Below are positions 34,011-43,099 of a stretch of 64,000 nt of DNA, in pieces. Origin of the DNA: Alkalihalobacterium elongatum (GTDB lineage: Bacteria; Bacillota; Bacilli; Bacillales; Bacillaceae_F); the NCBI RefSeq assembly GCF_019024285.1, contig NZ_WMKZ01000014.1, forward strand, positions 42,122 through 106,121, written 5' to 3'. Under the pieces are notes generated by a model. It saw only the letters and a program-made list of their open reading frames with translations. It had not been told where the DNA came from and made no database searches. Position numbers and translations under genes: made by a program. How positions within the stretch are numbered: the first letter of the stretch is position 1; every line of letters starts with the position of its first letter.

Positions 34011-35849
34011 TTATTCATCGATTTTTACAGTAGCTAAACTAGCACCTTCCTTGAAAAAGCGCTCGATGTTTTTCTCAACTGTTGGATCAGGACTAAGTGG
34101 TGGTGCATGATGCGGCTTTGTCCGAACATCAATAATCATATTATCACAGCCCCAATGCTTAAATTCATAAGAGCCATTGACCCCATATATATCATGTGAA
34201 GGATTGCTGCGAGTAAAAGTTACCCATAAGAAATTATTTATCGACTCACTAATAAACTCACTGTCATCACATAGTATAATCATTGGACACGACGGCATTG
34301 AGCCCTTCTTCTCAATGTCATTACTAAACGCTTGTAATTCCTCTTCTGCTTTTTCATACGTTGAAAACTCGGGCCCTTCAATCGCTACGACACCTGGCAT
34401 AACAAGACGGGGTTGATTAAAACCATTGAGGTCTTTAAGCTGATTAGGAACGTCTTTACACAACTCCCTCAACTTATCTCCGAACGCCGCTATAACAACT
34501 TTACTTCCTGTATTCAATCCTGTTCCTGAATAATCTAAAGTATCAATTGTCGTATTCGTTTGGAAATGAATATCCCGATGAAGGTCAAGTCTTTCTAAAA
34601 TATATGTTAAAAACTCTTCTTCTTTATGTGTATCGAGCGGTTGCCCGTCTTCAGCTGTAATAAATAAATACTTAGCTAAACTTAATTGACCTGTCCCTAA
34701 AATTCGATTGGCAATCGTCAGAAGTTCGGCGGGCTGTTTGACTTGCTGATATGGAGTGTAACGCTCACTACCAATAGCAAAAAGCAATGGATGTACCCCA
34801 GCTGCATCTACGGCATGAACCTCTTTGACACCTGGAATTTCCGATTGGATAGCATCTCCTGTTAACTCATGAATCAAAGCCCCGAACGATGTATCCTCCT
34901 GTGGTGGGCGACCGACAACTGTAAATGGCCAAATTGCATTTTGCCTAGCATATACTTTATGAATCTTCATTAATGGAAAATCATGCGTTAAACTATAATA
35001 CCCTAAATGATCCCCGAAAGGTCCTTCTGGCTTTGTTTCACCAGGATGTATTTCACCTGTAATAACAAAATCAGCATCATTACTAATACAATAGCCATCG
35101 ATATAGCTATAACGGAACCGGCGCCCAGAAAGCATACCAGCAAATGTCATTTCACTTAACCCTTCTGGTAAAGGCATAACTGCTGAAAGTGTATGTGCAG
35201 GAGGACCTCCAATAAAAATACTTACTTTTAAAGGCTCCCCTTTTCTACTCGCTTTTTCTTGATGAACACCAATTCCTCGATGAATTTGATAGTGTAGACC
35301 GATTTCTTTATTAAGCTCATAGTCATTACCGCTAAGTTGAACGCGGTACATTCCTAAATTGGCATTCATAATACCTGGCTTTTCAGGGTCTTCACTATAC
35401 ACTTGAGGTAACGTAACAAAAGCTCCACCATCATCTGGCCAATGTTTAATTAGCGGAAGATCTGAAATATCAATCTCTTGAAAACTAACAGGTAAACTAG
35501 ATGACTTTTTCATCGGTAACGCCTTGGAGGCTGCTACTCCTGTACGAACATGATTAAATGGATTTTTAAGCGCTTGAACGGGGTCGTTCCTCAAAGCAAC
35601 TACATTTTGTGTAGCATCCCATGTTTTACGAAAAATAAATTTACTTCTTTCAACCGTACCAAATAAATTCGAAACTGCACGAAACTTTGAACCTTTTACA
35701 TTTTCAAATAATAACGCTGGACCGCCTGCTTCATACACCTTTAAGTGAATTGCCGCCATTTCCAAATTGGGATCTACCTCTTCACATATACGAATTAAGT
35801 GACCATGCTTCTCTAGATCAAGAATACATTCTTCTAAGTTTTGATACAT
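34011..35849 (-). CDS. ubiD: UbiD-family decarboxylase
   Basis: A 612-residue enzyme of the UbiD family, which removes CO2 from aromatic or unsaturated acids using prenylated FMN. Features: NLFGTVERSKFIF near the N-terminus, MPLPEGLSEMTFAGML (about 232-247), GEIHPGETKPEGPFGDHLGYYS (about 270-290; the metal/E-x-x-R-type catalytic region including the conserved PEGPFGDH), and VVGRPPQEDTSFG. It is longer than the 450-500 residue YclC/UbiD type, matching the about 600-residue group in Bacillales. The ATG at 35849 was chosen because AGGAG is 10 bases upstream. No ubiX (prenyl-FMN maker) is nearby. Substrate unknown. Confidence 0.85.
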   Translation of the reverse strand: MYQNLEECILDLEKHGHLIRICEEVDPNLEMAAIHLKVYEAGGPALLFENVKGSKFRAVSNLFGTVERSKFIFRKTWDATQNVVALRNDPVQALKNPFNHVRTGVAASKALPMKKSSSLPVSFQEIDISDLPLIKHWPDDGGAFVTLPQVYSEDPEKPGIMNANLGMYRVQLSGNDYELNKEIGLHYQIHRGIGVHQEKASRKGEPLKVSIFIGGPPAHTLSAVMPLPEGLSEMTFAGMLSGRRFRYSYIDGYCISNDADFVITGEIHPGETKPEGPFGDHLGYYSLTHDFPLMKIHKVYARQNAIWPFTVVGRPPQEDTSFGALIHELTGDAIQSEIPGVKEVHAVDAAGVHPLLFAIGSERYTPYQQVKQPAELLTIANRILGTGQLSLAKYLFITAEDGQPLDTHKEEEFLTYILERLDLHRDIHFQTNTTIDTLDYSGTGLNTGSKVVIAAFGDKLRELCKDVPNQLKDLNGFNQPRLVMPGVVAIEGPEFSTYEKAEEELQAFSNDIEKKGSMPSCPMIILCDDSEFISESINNFLWVTFTRSNPSHDIYGVNGSYEFKHWGCDNMIIDVRTKPHHAPPLSPDPTVEKNIERFFKEGASLATVKIDE

Positions 35850-36101
35850 TATCTCCAAGCTCCTAATTTGTTTTATTTCATACTGTTTTATTTCATTATA
35901 TCTGTTCTATTAACCGCTGTCTTTTTCAACGCCCTAAAAGAAAATGCACTCATTTAGTCTATAAATCGTTCACTAGTTATTCCTTATGTTATTTTCTCTT
36001 GTTATGGCAATATTATTATTGCTCGGGCAATATATCATTCCCAACCCCCATTATAAACGACGATAAATAGCAATAGCACTAGTACGCTTTAACATCATAT
36101 A

Positions 36102-36129
36102 GAAAAAAGCTCCATGCATCGGAGCTTTT
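36102..36129 (-). terminator. Terminator of the restriction-modification operon
   Basis: AAAGCTCC / GGAGCTTT with a 7-base loop; on the minus strand followed by TTTTTTCTAT. Confidence 0.88.
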
Positions 36130-36151
36130 CCTCGTATTAATTAAATTACAA

Positions 36152-38908
36152 TTACCTAACTGACTTACGAGTGGCAAACATTTGAATGAGTGAGTTTTTA
36201 ATCTTTTCGTAATGCGCTTCTAAACCAAAGGCTTTTAAGACAGCCATATCAAACTCTTGACGATCGTCTTGCTGAAGTTCTTCAAGTAATGGTAAGACCT
36301 GTCTTTCCTCTAGTCTTCTATACCTATCTAATATAGTGGATTTATTTTTAGCACTAATGAATTGTGGATCTAACATTTTGAATCTGTCTTCCACTTTATT
36401 TTTATTTAAATCTAGAACCCCAAGACCTCTTCCAAAACCTATTGCCTCAATGAAGTAAATTCCAACAATACTATTTAATAAAGCTGCTAATAAATTCAAA
36501 TCATTCTTTGGATCTTTCCTAACAAGACCCGTCAACCGTTGATCAAAAAATACGGGTTGCTCGGCCTTCGAAAAGAATAATCTTTCATCAGGGTTAATTA
36601 ATAATCCTATATCGAAACTACTTTTTATTGACATTTCATACCAATGTACATTTTTCTTAGCTAAACTTTTTTTCAGCAATTGACCTTTACCATTTTTGAC
36701 TGCTTCAAAGCTTCGTATCCAACTCAAAGCTCCCTTGTGATTTAATGCTTCAAGTTCCTCCATCGTTTTACTACAGCTAAATCCTTCGATTGAGGCATCA
36801 AGATTCATAATATAAGAAGAGCTATCTAGTTTTTTCATAACGGGTACAATATAATCCGACTCTATATTATGTTCTTTTGGATAAAATAATGGGTTCCAAC
36901 CTCTACGTTCTCCTCGTTTTACATGAAAATAATCCGTCAGTGGTACTAATCGGTCTTTAAAATCGAAAAGCCAGTTACAATCGGCAAATAGAGCATTTTT
37001 AATAACGCCAAGTTGATCAAAATTATCTATTTGCTCATAAGAATAACTGTTACATACATACTCATCTGAAGGTCGCTGCCTACGGATTTTAGCTATGAGG
37101 GTAGAAACTTTCTCGTATTGTTGATCCTTTTCCCCGTCACCAACTATTTCACGGAGATTACCTTTTAAAGTGACAAAGTTAACTTTTTTGTCAGGTGATG
37201 TGTTCCCTTTTTCAAGTACAATAATGTTTGTGACCACATCTGCATTTTGAAACCATCTTCCCTTACCTGATGTAACGATATACTTCACATGATATCTTTT
37301 CTTTAGTTCATTAAAAAATTTGTCACCAAACTCAGTTCCGAGCCAAGAGTTAGAAACAATTAATCCAGCTGTTCCTTTTTCAGTAAGAAGTTCATCTATT
37401 TTAATAGCGATATAGGCATATAAGTCGCTTCTACCATTAAAAGTTTCATTTAGATCTTCAATAAAAATTCTCGCTTCTAAATTTAACTCTGACAAAGTTT
37501 CTTGTTGGACAAATGGTAAATTTGAAACGATTACATCAAACTTACCTAATTCAACTTCATACATTTCTTTACTGATGGGACTATGTAGAGCAACCTTTTG
37601 ATTTTCTTTAAGGTTAAATACATCTTCCTTATATACATTAAGTTGCACTCCTAAGTTTTCTGGAGAAGATAAAGCAAGCATTGCAAACTGAAGAGGATAC
37701 CTAAATTTATCTCCAGCCCAAATTTGTTCGATTGCTTCTTTACCACTAATCCCAGCAAGAGTCTTTAAGTCATAGGCAGCTTTTACAATCGTGCCTGTTC
37801 CACAACATGGATCAGATATTCTAGCAGATTTATCCGTCATTGTTAAAGCAGTCAAGATCATCGCCAATTCTTTTGGTGTTGAAAACTGACCAGCCACTTT
37901 ACGCTTACTTCTTGTTACTACAACACTTAAAAGTTCCTCTAATAATTTATCACTGTAAGTATTAAAATCTAACTTCATGATATAGTCGTTAAAGTGGGTT
38001 AATACTTTAAAAGTAGCAGAATCAATATGCCGTTCTCCTGGTTTTTCCTCAAATATATTGTAGAAGTCGCATTTTTCAGAAATAACTCTTAGGACTTCTA
38101 AACACTCTTCAATGGTACTTGTGTCGTCTATTTGTTCGATCAATCTAGCATGCGAATTATACTTCTTTAGAATATTAGCAAAAATGAACTTGTTCATTAG
38201 TGAAGTAATCGCCAATCTTGATAACTCAATCCACTGATTAGCTTTCTTTCCGTAGCTCAACCCTTCTGCTTCCCACCAAAGTAAAACCTCGTCATAGAAC
38301 TCACTCTCTTTTGTGGAAGCTGCCCTTAATGATTGTGCACAATCCTCTATATTACTAAAAGCCAAAGAAAGCATTGGTTCATTTACAATAGAATTTAGTA
38401 TTTTTTCCGTACGTAACGTATCGTTACGAAAATAGTACTCTAATTCCTTTAGGATGTTTTTAAGTAACTGATTAATTTCAGCCGTATGGTGAGCAACTTC
38501 AGAACGTTTCGTAATATGCTTAAGATCGTCCCATTCTTTCAATAAGTCATATTGTTCGCTTTTATCACTTTTAACATATAGTTTTGCGATGGAAACATTC
38601 CAAAGTAAAAAACTATTGACCCCTAGCAATTCTGCCTTTTTTATAGCATTTAAAAATAACTCTCTATCGTCGATGGGGGTATCAGGGTATTTTAATTCCC
38701 ACCCTTGGAGTATTCTCGTCTTCCCTTTATCACCGAATAAAAGAACATCAGGAAAGAGAGATCCGCTACCTGTCGATAGACCCATCTCTCCTCCTGCATG
38801 TTGTATCATACTATCTCTTTGAGATACTATTGGACTTGAATTTATTTTTGATATGAGATCAATAGCCCAGCTTCGTTCATTATCACGCGTTGCTCCCACT
38901 TTTTTCAT
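36152..38908 (-). CDS. Type IIG-like restriction enzyme: nuclease plus m6A methyltransferase plus specificity region
   Basis: A 918-residue protein. The N-terminal part has a PD-(D/E)xK-type nuclease pattern: P53-D54 in SLFPDVLLF and E71-L-K73 in QGWELKYPD. The middle (about 340-600) is an N6-adenine methyltransferase of gamma order: GQFSTPKELA, motif I DPCCGTGTI (about 366-374) and motif IV N-L-P-F (about 463-466; the usual form is NPPF/Y). The C-terminal third (about 650-900) looks like a target-recognition region, with GERRGWNPLFY as in type I/IIG enzymes. It overlaps the end of the upstream methyltransferase gene by 26 bp, so the two are co-expressed. It is probably a defence enzyme that cuts unmethylated foreign DNA; a methyltransferase with a dead nuclease is the alternative. 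Confidence 0.82.
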   Translation of the reverse strand: MKKVGATRDNERSWAIDLISKINSSPIVSQRDSMIQHAGGEMGLSTGSGSLFPDVLLFGDKGKTRILQGWELKYPDTPIDDRELFLNAIKKAELLGVNSFLLWNVSIAKLYVKSDKSEQYDLLKEWDDLKHITKRSEVAHHTAEINQLLKNILKELEYYFRNDTLRTEKILNSIVNEPMLSLAFSNIEDCAQSLRAASTKESEFYDEVLLWWEAEGLSYGKKANQWIELSRLAITSLMNKFIFANILKKYNSHARLIEQIDDTSTIEECLEVLRVISEKCDFYNIFEEKPGERHIDSATFKVLTHFNDYIMKLDFNTYSDKLLEELLSVVVTRSKRKVAGQFSTPKELAMILTALTMTDKSARISDPCCGTGTIVKAAYDLKTLAGISGKEAIEQIWAGDKFRYPLQFAMLALSSPENLGVQLNVYKEDVFNLKENQKVALHSPISKEMYEVELGKFDVIVSNLPFVQQETLSELNLEARIFIEDLNETFNGRSDLYAYIAIKIDELLTEKGTAGLIVSNSWLGTEFGDKFFNELKKRYHVKYIVTSGKGRWFQNADVVTNIIVLEKGNTSPDKKVNFVTLKGNLREIVGDGEKDQQYEKVSTLIAKIRRQRPSDEYVCNSYSYEQIDNFDQLGVIKNALFADCNWLFDFKDRLVPLTDYFHVKRGERRGWNPLFYPKEHNIESDYIVPVMKKLDSSSYIMNLDASIEGFSCSKTMEELEALNHKGALSWIRSFEAVKNGKGQLLKKSLAKKNVHWYEMSIKSSFDIGLLINPDERLFFSKAEQPVFFDQRLTGLVRKDPKNDLNLLAALLNSIVGIYFIEAIGFGRGLGVLDLNKNKVEDRFKMLDPQFISAKNKSTILDRYRRLEERQVLPLLEELQQDDRQEFDMAVLKAFGLEAHYEKIKNSLIQMFATRKSVR

Positions 38909-39698
38909 AAGTAATGTTCTCCCTTTTTACTTTTTCAAAAGCTTCTCCTACTCGTTGATTACAAACTTCAATTAAGTCTATTTTTTCATTTTTATATAGC
39001 TCAACATCTTCGTTTTTTTCGATCCCAATGAAATTTCTATTTTCAAGGATTGCGGAAACTAAAAAGCTACCGCTACCGCAAGCGTTATCTAGGATAACAG
39101 CACCTTCATTCGTATACGTACGAATGAGATATCTACCTAGCTCTACTGGCTTTTGGGTAGCATGGTACACCTTTCCTTCCGATTCAGCTGTCTTGAAATA
39201 GATGACATCCGTCGGGTAGCGCTTTCCATCACTTACGACATGTACTGGCTTGAAATCACCATAACTTCCCGTCAATTGGTTTTTTCTAATTCCCTTATCA
39301 TAAGGATCTCCATCTCGCATCTGTGGATGATAGACAGGTTGTTTTTTATAGAAAACACAAATATCTTCATGTTTTCGTAACGGTTGCTTCTTTGCATTTA
39401 AAAAATTCGTTGCTTTTGACTTCTCCCACACTAATTTATATTTAAACCAGCTTGGATTACTTAGCATTAGATTGGCTGTAAAAATTCCTTGTGACGTTAG
39501 GACAACCACACCATTATCTTTTAAAATTCGCTTGTACTCTTTCCATAATAAATCAAGTGGAATAACGGAATCCCATTTATTTTGAGTAGTACCGTAGGGC
39601 AAATCACATAAGATCATGTCTACTGACTTATTAGGAATACCTTGCATGACTTCAAGACAATCCCCTTGAATAACTTTATTTAAATAATTATTAAGCAT
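38883..39698 (-). CDS. DNA N6-adenine (or N4-cytosine) methyltransferase, beta-class order
   Basis: A 271-residue DNA methyltransferase. Motif IV D-L-P-Y-G (32-36) comes before motif I LDNACGSGSFLVSA (about 204-217), the beta-class order of M.MboII-type enzymes; HATQKPVEL before motif I is also typical. It is the first gene of a two-gene operon with the nuclease-methyltransferase at 36152. A separate methyltransferase next to a type IIG enzyme usually protects the strand of an asymmetric site that the large enzyme does not methylate. Ribosome site AGGAGGAAGG before ATG. Confidence 0.9.
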   Translation of the reverse strand: MLNNYLNKVIQGDCLEVMQGIPNKSVDMILCDLPYGTTQNKWDSVIPLDLLWKEYKRILKDNGVVVLTSQGIFTANLMLSNPSWFKYKLVWEKSKATNFLNAKKQPLRKHEDICVFYKKQPVYHPQMRDGDPYDKGIRKNQLTGSYGDFKPVHVVSDGKRYPTDVIYFKTAESEGKVYHATQKPVELGRYLIRTYTNEGAVILDNACGSGSFLVSAILENRNFIGIEKNEDVELYKNEKIDLIEVCNQRVGEAFEKVKRENITYEKSGSNA

Positions 39699-39918
39699 GT
39701 CCTTCCTCCTAAACTCCCAAACACTTTACCAGAACATATAGTAAAAAAGAAAAACCGTTCTCCATCTGAGTTCGGCTTATTGATTTATTATCGATATTAA
39801 AATGGTATTCACTATATAATTATAAACTTAAATGCGTATTGGCGCTATTACTAAAAGGCTGCTACAAGGGCCAAAAAACACCAGTTTTATGAATTATTGT
39901 CCCTTCAAATAGCCCTTT

Positions 39919-39965
39919 TTAAAAAATAAACAAGGGTATGGCATTTTTGTTAAGCTAAACCCTTG
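39919..39965 (-). terminator. Terminator after the first MpsC/DUF2294 gene
   Basis: CAAGGGT / ACCCTTG on the minus strand around a 21-base loop that has further pairing, followed by TTTATTTTTTAAAAA. Confidence 0.7.
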
Positions 39966-40011
39966 TGTAGATACAAACATGTAGAGAAAAGTAGATTTTT
40001 ATTTGTATGGC

Positions 40012-40695
40012 TTATCCCTCTAGGATAAAACCCATTAATGATTTATCTTCTTTAAAGTTCCAGTCAATAAAAATCTCTTTAACTTCCCTCTTAAATATTT
40101 CATTGAACTTCCCATAATTGTGAAAATAACTTTTTTCTAAATCATCCTTCGTCATTACAAGTTCTTCTTCAAAGCCTTTGGCTATTAGAGCTTTTTCAAT
40201 GGGAATTAATATGCCCTTTCGTTCAACGATAATTGCAGTTTCAGATACAGGATAGATGTGTATTTTGTCAGGTACTTTTTGCACCAATGCACTAATTCTT
40301 GCCACTTCGTCCTCTAACTTTTTCAAGTCAGTCGCATAAGGAACATTCACTGGATTACTTACTTCTCTATCTAATAAAAAAAAGATGAGACCTGAATTAT
40401 TTGGGAAGTTCCAATCATGGTACCATTGTAAAATTTCACATGAAAGTGAAATTTCTACAACACCCTTTAACTGATCTACCACATGGTTAATAATAACATT
40501 TCTAGCCATATCAACCTGTTCGTTATGGCCTCGTTCCATCAATATCTCTTCCATAGGTGATATAAAGCCTCTAATGTACGTAGTAAAAATACTACCACTT
40601 ACTGTAGATTGACAGGATTGTGGTCCTTTTCCAAAATTCTTTCTTAACAACTTACTTAAATAGCTGCTAATTGAGTTGAGAGTTTCTTGCTCCAA
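40012..40695 (-). CDS. MpsC/DUF2294-family protein with two repeats, copy 1
   Basis: A 227-residue soluble protein with two DUF2294 (MpsC-type) units. Unit 1 (about 8-110): RKNFGKGPQSC, YIRGFISPMEEILMERG, then DWNFPNNSGLIFFLL. Unit 2 (about 130-225): VPDKIHIYPVSETAIIVERKG and DWNFKEDKSLMGFIL. The paired D-W-N-F-x(4-5)-G/M-x-x-F ends show that the second unit repeats the first. MpsC belongs to a membrane-potential-generating system in Staphylococcus; whether this tandem version does the same is unknown, and no MpsA/MpsB gene is here. It starts with TTG; AGAGGTGA stands 6 bases upstream and overlaps the stop of the pseudogene before it. Confidence 0.75.
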   Translation of the reverse strand: MEQETLNSISSYLSKLLRKNFGKGPQSCQSTVSGSIFTTYIRGFISPMEEILMERGHNEQVDMARNVIINHVVDQLKGVVEISLSCEILQWYHDWNFPNNSGLIFFLLDREVSNPVNVPYATDLKKLEDEVARISALVQKVPDKIHIYPVSETAIIVERKGILIPIEKALIAKGFEEELVMTKDDLEKSYFHNYGKFNEIFKREVKEIFIDWNFKEDKSLMGFILEG

Positions 40696-40701
40696 TAGTT
40701 G

Positions 40702-41281
40702 TCACCTCTTTTCTAAGTTTCGCTTTACCCTTTTTAATAAATCACCATATCCTAAACGAATCAATTCTTTTTCAATTCGAACCAAAATACCATTACGTAT
40801 AATTAAGACCGTCCGCTCATTTAGTTGACAGGAATAGATTTCTTCTGGAGCTTTTTCGGCCTGATCGCTAATATCAATGACTTCTTTGTTTATTTATTCT
40901 TTTTCTGGATACGCTTCATTTATAGTCTCCTTCGGTGTGAAAGGTTCAGAACTTATACAAGTAATCATCGCTGACTTATTGTGAAAACTCCAATCATAAT
41001 AAGTCTCTCTCACATTTTTTCCTGTTGTTAGCTCTATGTATGTGTTTAACTGGGAATCATTGTTTGCATTAGCTTACCTCTCATTTGCTGAATGGTCATG
41101 AGTTGATCTTGTTCTAATAATACTAGTCAGATGGCGTAAGAAAATTTCTTAAATAGATGGTGATAAATGTGTAACCAACTGATGTATAAACAGATTGTGG
41201 CCCTTCCCAAAAATATCACGAAACATCTTACCTACGTATCCACTAATATCCTTTTGAAGGTTTTTCTATTAACTCTTCCAC
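40702..41281 (-). pseudogene. Third MpsC/DUF2294 gene, broken
   Basis: Starting from a GTG at 41281 with an AGGAGG ribosome site, the frame shifts within ten codons in a run of four A, then resumes as DISGYVGKMFRDIFGKG, shifts again (a missing C in GGCCACAATCTG, after which PQSVYTSVGYTFITIYLRNF is readable) and meets stops at LTPSD. Near the 3' end a good match reappears: EEIYSCQLNERTVLIIRNG and RIEKELIRLGYGDLLKR, with a stop at 40702. All segments match the two intact neighbours (copy 1 reads KNFGKGPQSC and VSETAIIVERKGILIPIEKAL). So this is a recently decayed member of a three-gene tandem family. Confidence 0.8.
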
Positions 41282-41450
41282 CGAAAAACCTCCTCATGCT
41301 TTTTAAATCAAATGTTAGTATGTACGATTTATTAATATATAAATCAACAACCCTAGAAAAGAGCTTTGATAAACAAACAAGGAAACCCAGAGAGCTAAGT
41401 GAATACTTATTTCTCCTGGTTCCCTTTTAGGCTAAGATCTTCTTAATAAT

Positions 41451-41849
41451 TTAGATTAAATACTTGACTCTGTTGCTGATCACAATTTTGGAAATGTTAG
41501 ATATAGTTAATTGCTTTAACTGAAACTCAGCTGCCATTAACTGATCCACCAAATCACAAAGTCGTTCAGTGATCGAGAGTACCGAATTCAGAAACAACTC
41601 CCTATAAGCACCTTCATTTGACTCTTCTTTTATTAGAGTATAACTAGTTTCAACCATCTCCATGAGGGATTGAAAGGTCATTTTATACGTTTCTGTTAAC
41701 ACTAGATACTGAATACCTTTATTCATTAATAGGTTATCGATTTCTTCAATTAGTTCTTTAACCTCTAAAATATTTTTTAGCTTTACTGTCAGATTTACTG
41801 CATAGAAATAATCACTCATAGGACTGATCGTTTCTTTTAGATTTTGCAT
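41451..41849 (-). CDS. Hypothetical protein (132 aa), alpha-helical
   Basis: A 132-residue protein I do not recognise. It has an AGGAGGG ribosome site 9 bases before the ATG. The sequence is rich in Leu, Glu and Lys, with long stretches likely to be helices (VKLKNILEVKELIEEIDNLL, then SLMEMVETSYTLIKEE and LSITERLCDLVDQLMAAEF) and could form a coiled coil or four-helix bundle. No signal peptide or membrane segment. It lies between the intact and the broken MpsC/DUF2294 genes on the same strand, but a terminator separates it from the upstream one. Confidence 0.6.
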   Translation of the reverse strand: MQNLKETISPMSDYFYAVNLTVKLKNILEVKELIEEIDNLLMNKGIQYLVLTETYKMTFQSLMEMVETSYTLIKEESNEGAYRELFLNSVLSITERLCDLVDQLMAAEFQLKQLTISNISKIVISNRVKYLI

Positions 41850-41874
41850 ACTTCTTGACCCTCCTATAGATCAA

Positions 41875-41928
41875 ACAAAAAAAGCCAAAATAGCAAGAAG
41901 AATTGATTCCTTCTCGCTATTTTGGCTT
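41875..41928 (-). terminator. Terminator between MpsC copy 2 and the 132-aa gene
   Basis: AAGCCAAAATAGC / GCTATTTTGGCTT (13 bp) extended by AGAAG/CTTCT; on the minus strand followed by TTTTTTTG. It is 145 bp after the MpsC copy 2 stop and only 26 bp before the ATG of the next gene. Confidence 0.88.
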
Positions 41929-42072
41929 ATGATTAGCGTAAAATTCTAAAACATTTCTACCAAACTATTAGATCAAATTTTGTATGTATAAATCAATGGA
42001 TAAAATAAATTAAAAACATTAAAAAAGAAGAGCTAAACAGTCTCTCCTTCCTAATATATTTTATAAAAAAAT

Positions 42073-42771
42073 TTATGGCTGTAAATAAAAGAATATATAA
42101 TTACAATTATTTTCATAATCCCAGGTCATAAAGACGGCTTCGACTCCCCGTCCAAATACTTCAGTAAACAAAGCTCTTTTATTTATATAACTTTGTTTGA
42201 TTTCTCTAGAACGTTCTTGTAATATTTCCATACAATTTTTTTTATATAATACTTTTTCAATATGAAGCAACGTTTCTTGACATTCGACTGCATACATATT
42301 TTGATTTAACTTTATGACCCTGATGTCACTTGGTACTTTATGTAACTCCGCGCTAATATAACTGATCTTTTCTAGCAGTTTACTTTTCAATCTCGAGTAA
42401 CTTGCCATTTCTGGAAAACCTTCTCTACTAACATCCTTTAACAGCATAATTCCTGTATTATTGTGATAGTCCCAGTCATTATAATAATGAGTAAGTGTTA
42501 AGCCTAATGTTGTTACAACCTCTTTCGAAAATTCCTTAAAAACCCTTTCTATTACAGCGTGGCGAAAATTATAGGCCAAATTCATTTGATTAGACTCTAT
42601 TAATACCTCCTCTGCAGGAGTAATAAAGTTTCTAATATAAACGGTTAACCCATCAGAATGGTTCGTTACAAAACAAGACTCAGGACCTTTCCCAAACTTT
42701 TGTTTTAGCATCTTACTTAGCGTACTACTCAATTGTAGGAGATCCTCTTGTTGGCGAAAGCTAGTTGACAT
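42073..42771 (-). CDS. MpsC/DUF2294-family protein with two repeats, copy 2
   Basis: A 232-residue relative of the protein at 40012. The start at 42771 was chosen for its GGAGGAG ribosome site; a longer frame to 42843 has none. Unit 1: KQKFGKGPESC, YIRNFITPAEEVLIES, and DWDYHNNTGIMLL. Unit 2: VPSDIRVIKLNQNMYAVECQ and TWDYENNCNYIFFYL. The spacing of the units is as in copy 1, so the whole two-unit gene was duplicated. Soluble; function unknown. It lies next to the KinB-like kinase gene but a terminator separates them. Confidence 0.75.
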   Translation of the reverse strand: MSTSFRQQEDLLQLSSTLSKMLKQKFGKGPESCFVTNHSDGLTVYIRNFITPAEEVLIESNQMNLAYNFRHAVIERVFKEFSKEVVTTLGLTLTHYYNDWDYHNNTGIMLLKDVSREGFPEMASYSRLKSKLLEKISYISAELHKVPSDIRVIKLNQNMYAVECQETLLHIEKVLYKKNCMEILQERSREIKQSYINKRALFTEVFGRGVEAVFMTWDYENNCNYIFFYLQP

Positions 42772-42890
42772 TTTTATTTCTCCTCCCTTTTTGAAAACAC
42801 TCTTCTCAAAGACTATGGCTATTACCTTTGAACCGTTAGCCATTATTTTATTTACAAAAATCTTCTATAATTTCAATTTATTACAAATAA

Positions 42891-42932
42891 AATAAAAAAA
42901 GGCCTAACTCCCACTCATAGGGAAGTTAGGCC
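42891..42932 (-). terminator. Terminator of the KinB-like kinase gene
   Basis: GGCCTAACTTCCC / GGGAGTTAGGCC on the minus strand (one bulge), a 7-base loop, followed by TTTTTTTATTTTAT. Confidence 0.88.
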
Positions 42933-43099
42933 ATGGATAGACGGGCTATTATTCAATAGTTTCTACCATTTACCATACAAAATTTATTTATAATTATTTA
43001 AAAAATACGAATTAGTTCCAAAAAGATAAGTAAATTACCAATGCCAGCAAGACACCAGTCCATATTAGAATATCATTATTCTCTTAATCTGACAATAAT

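Noticed and set aside
41167..41430. Plus-strand frame of 87 codons
   Set aside because: Lies antisense to the broken MpsC/DUF2294 gene, has no ribosome site and no recognisable family.
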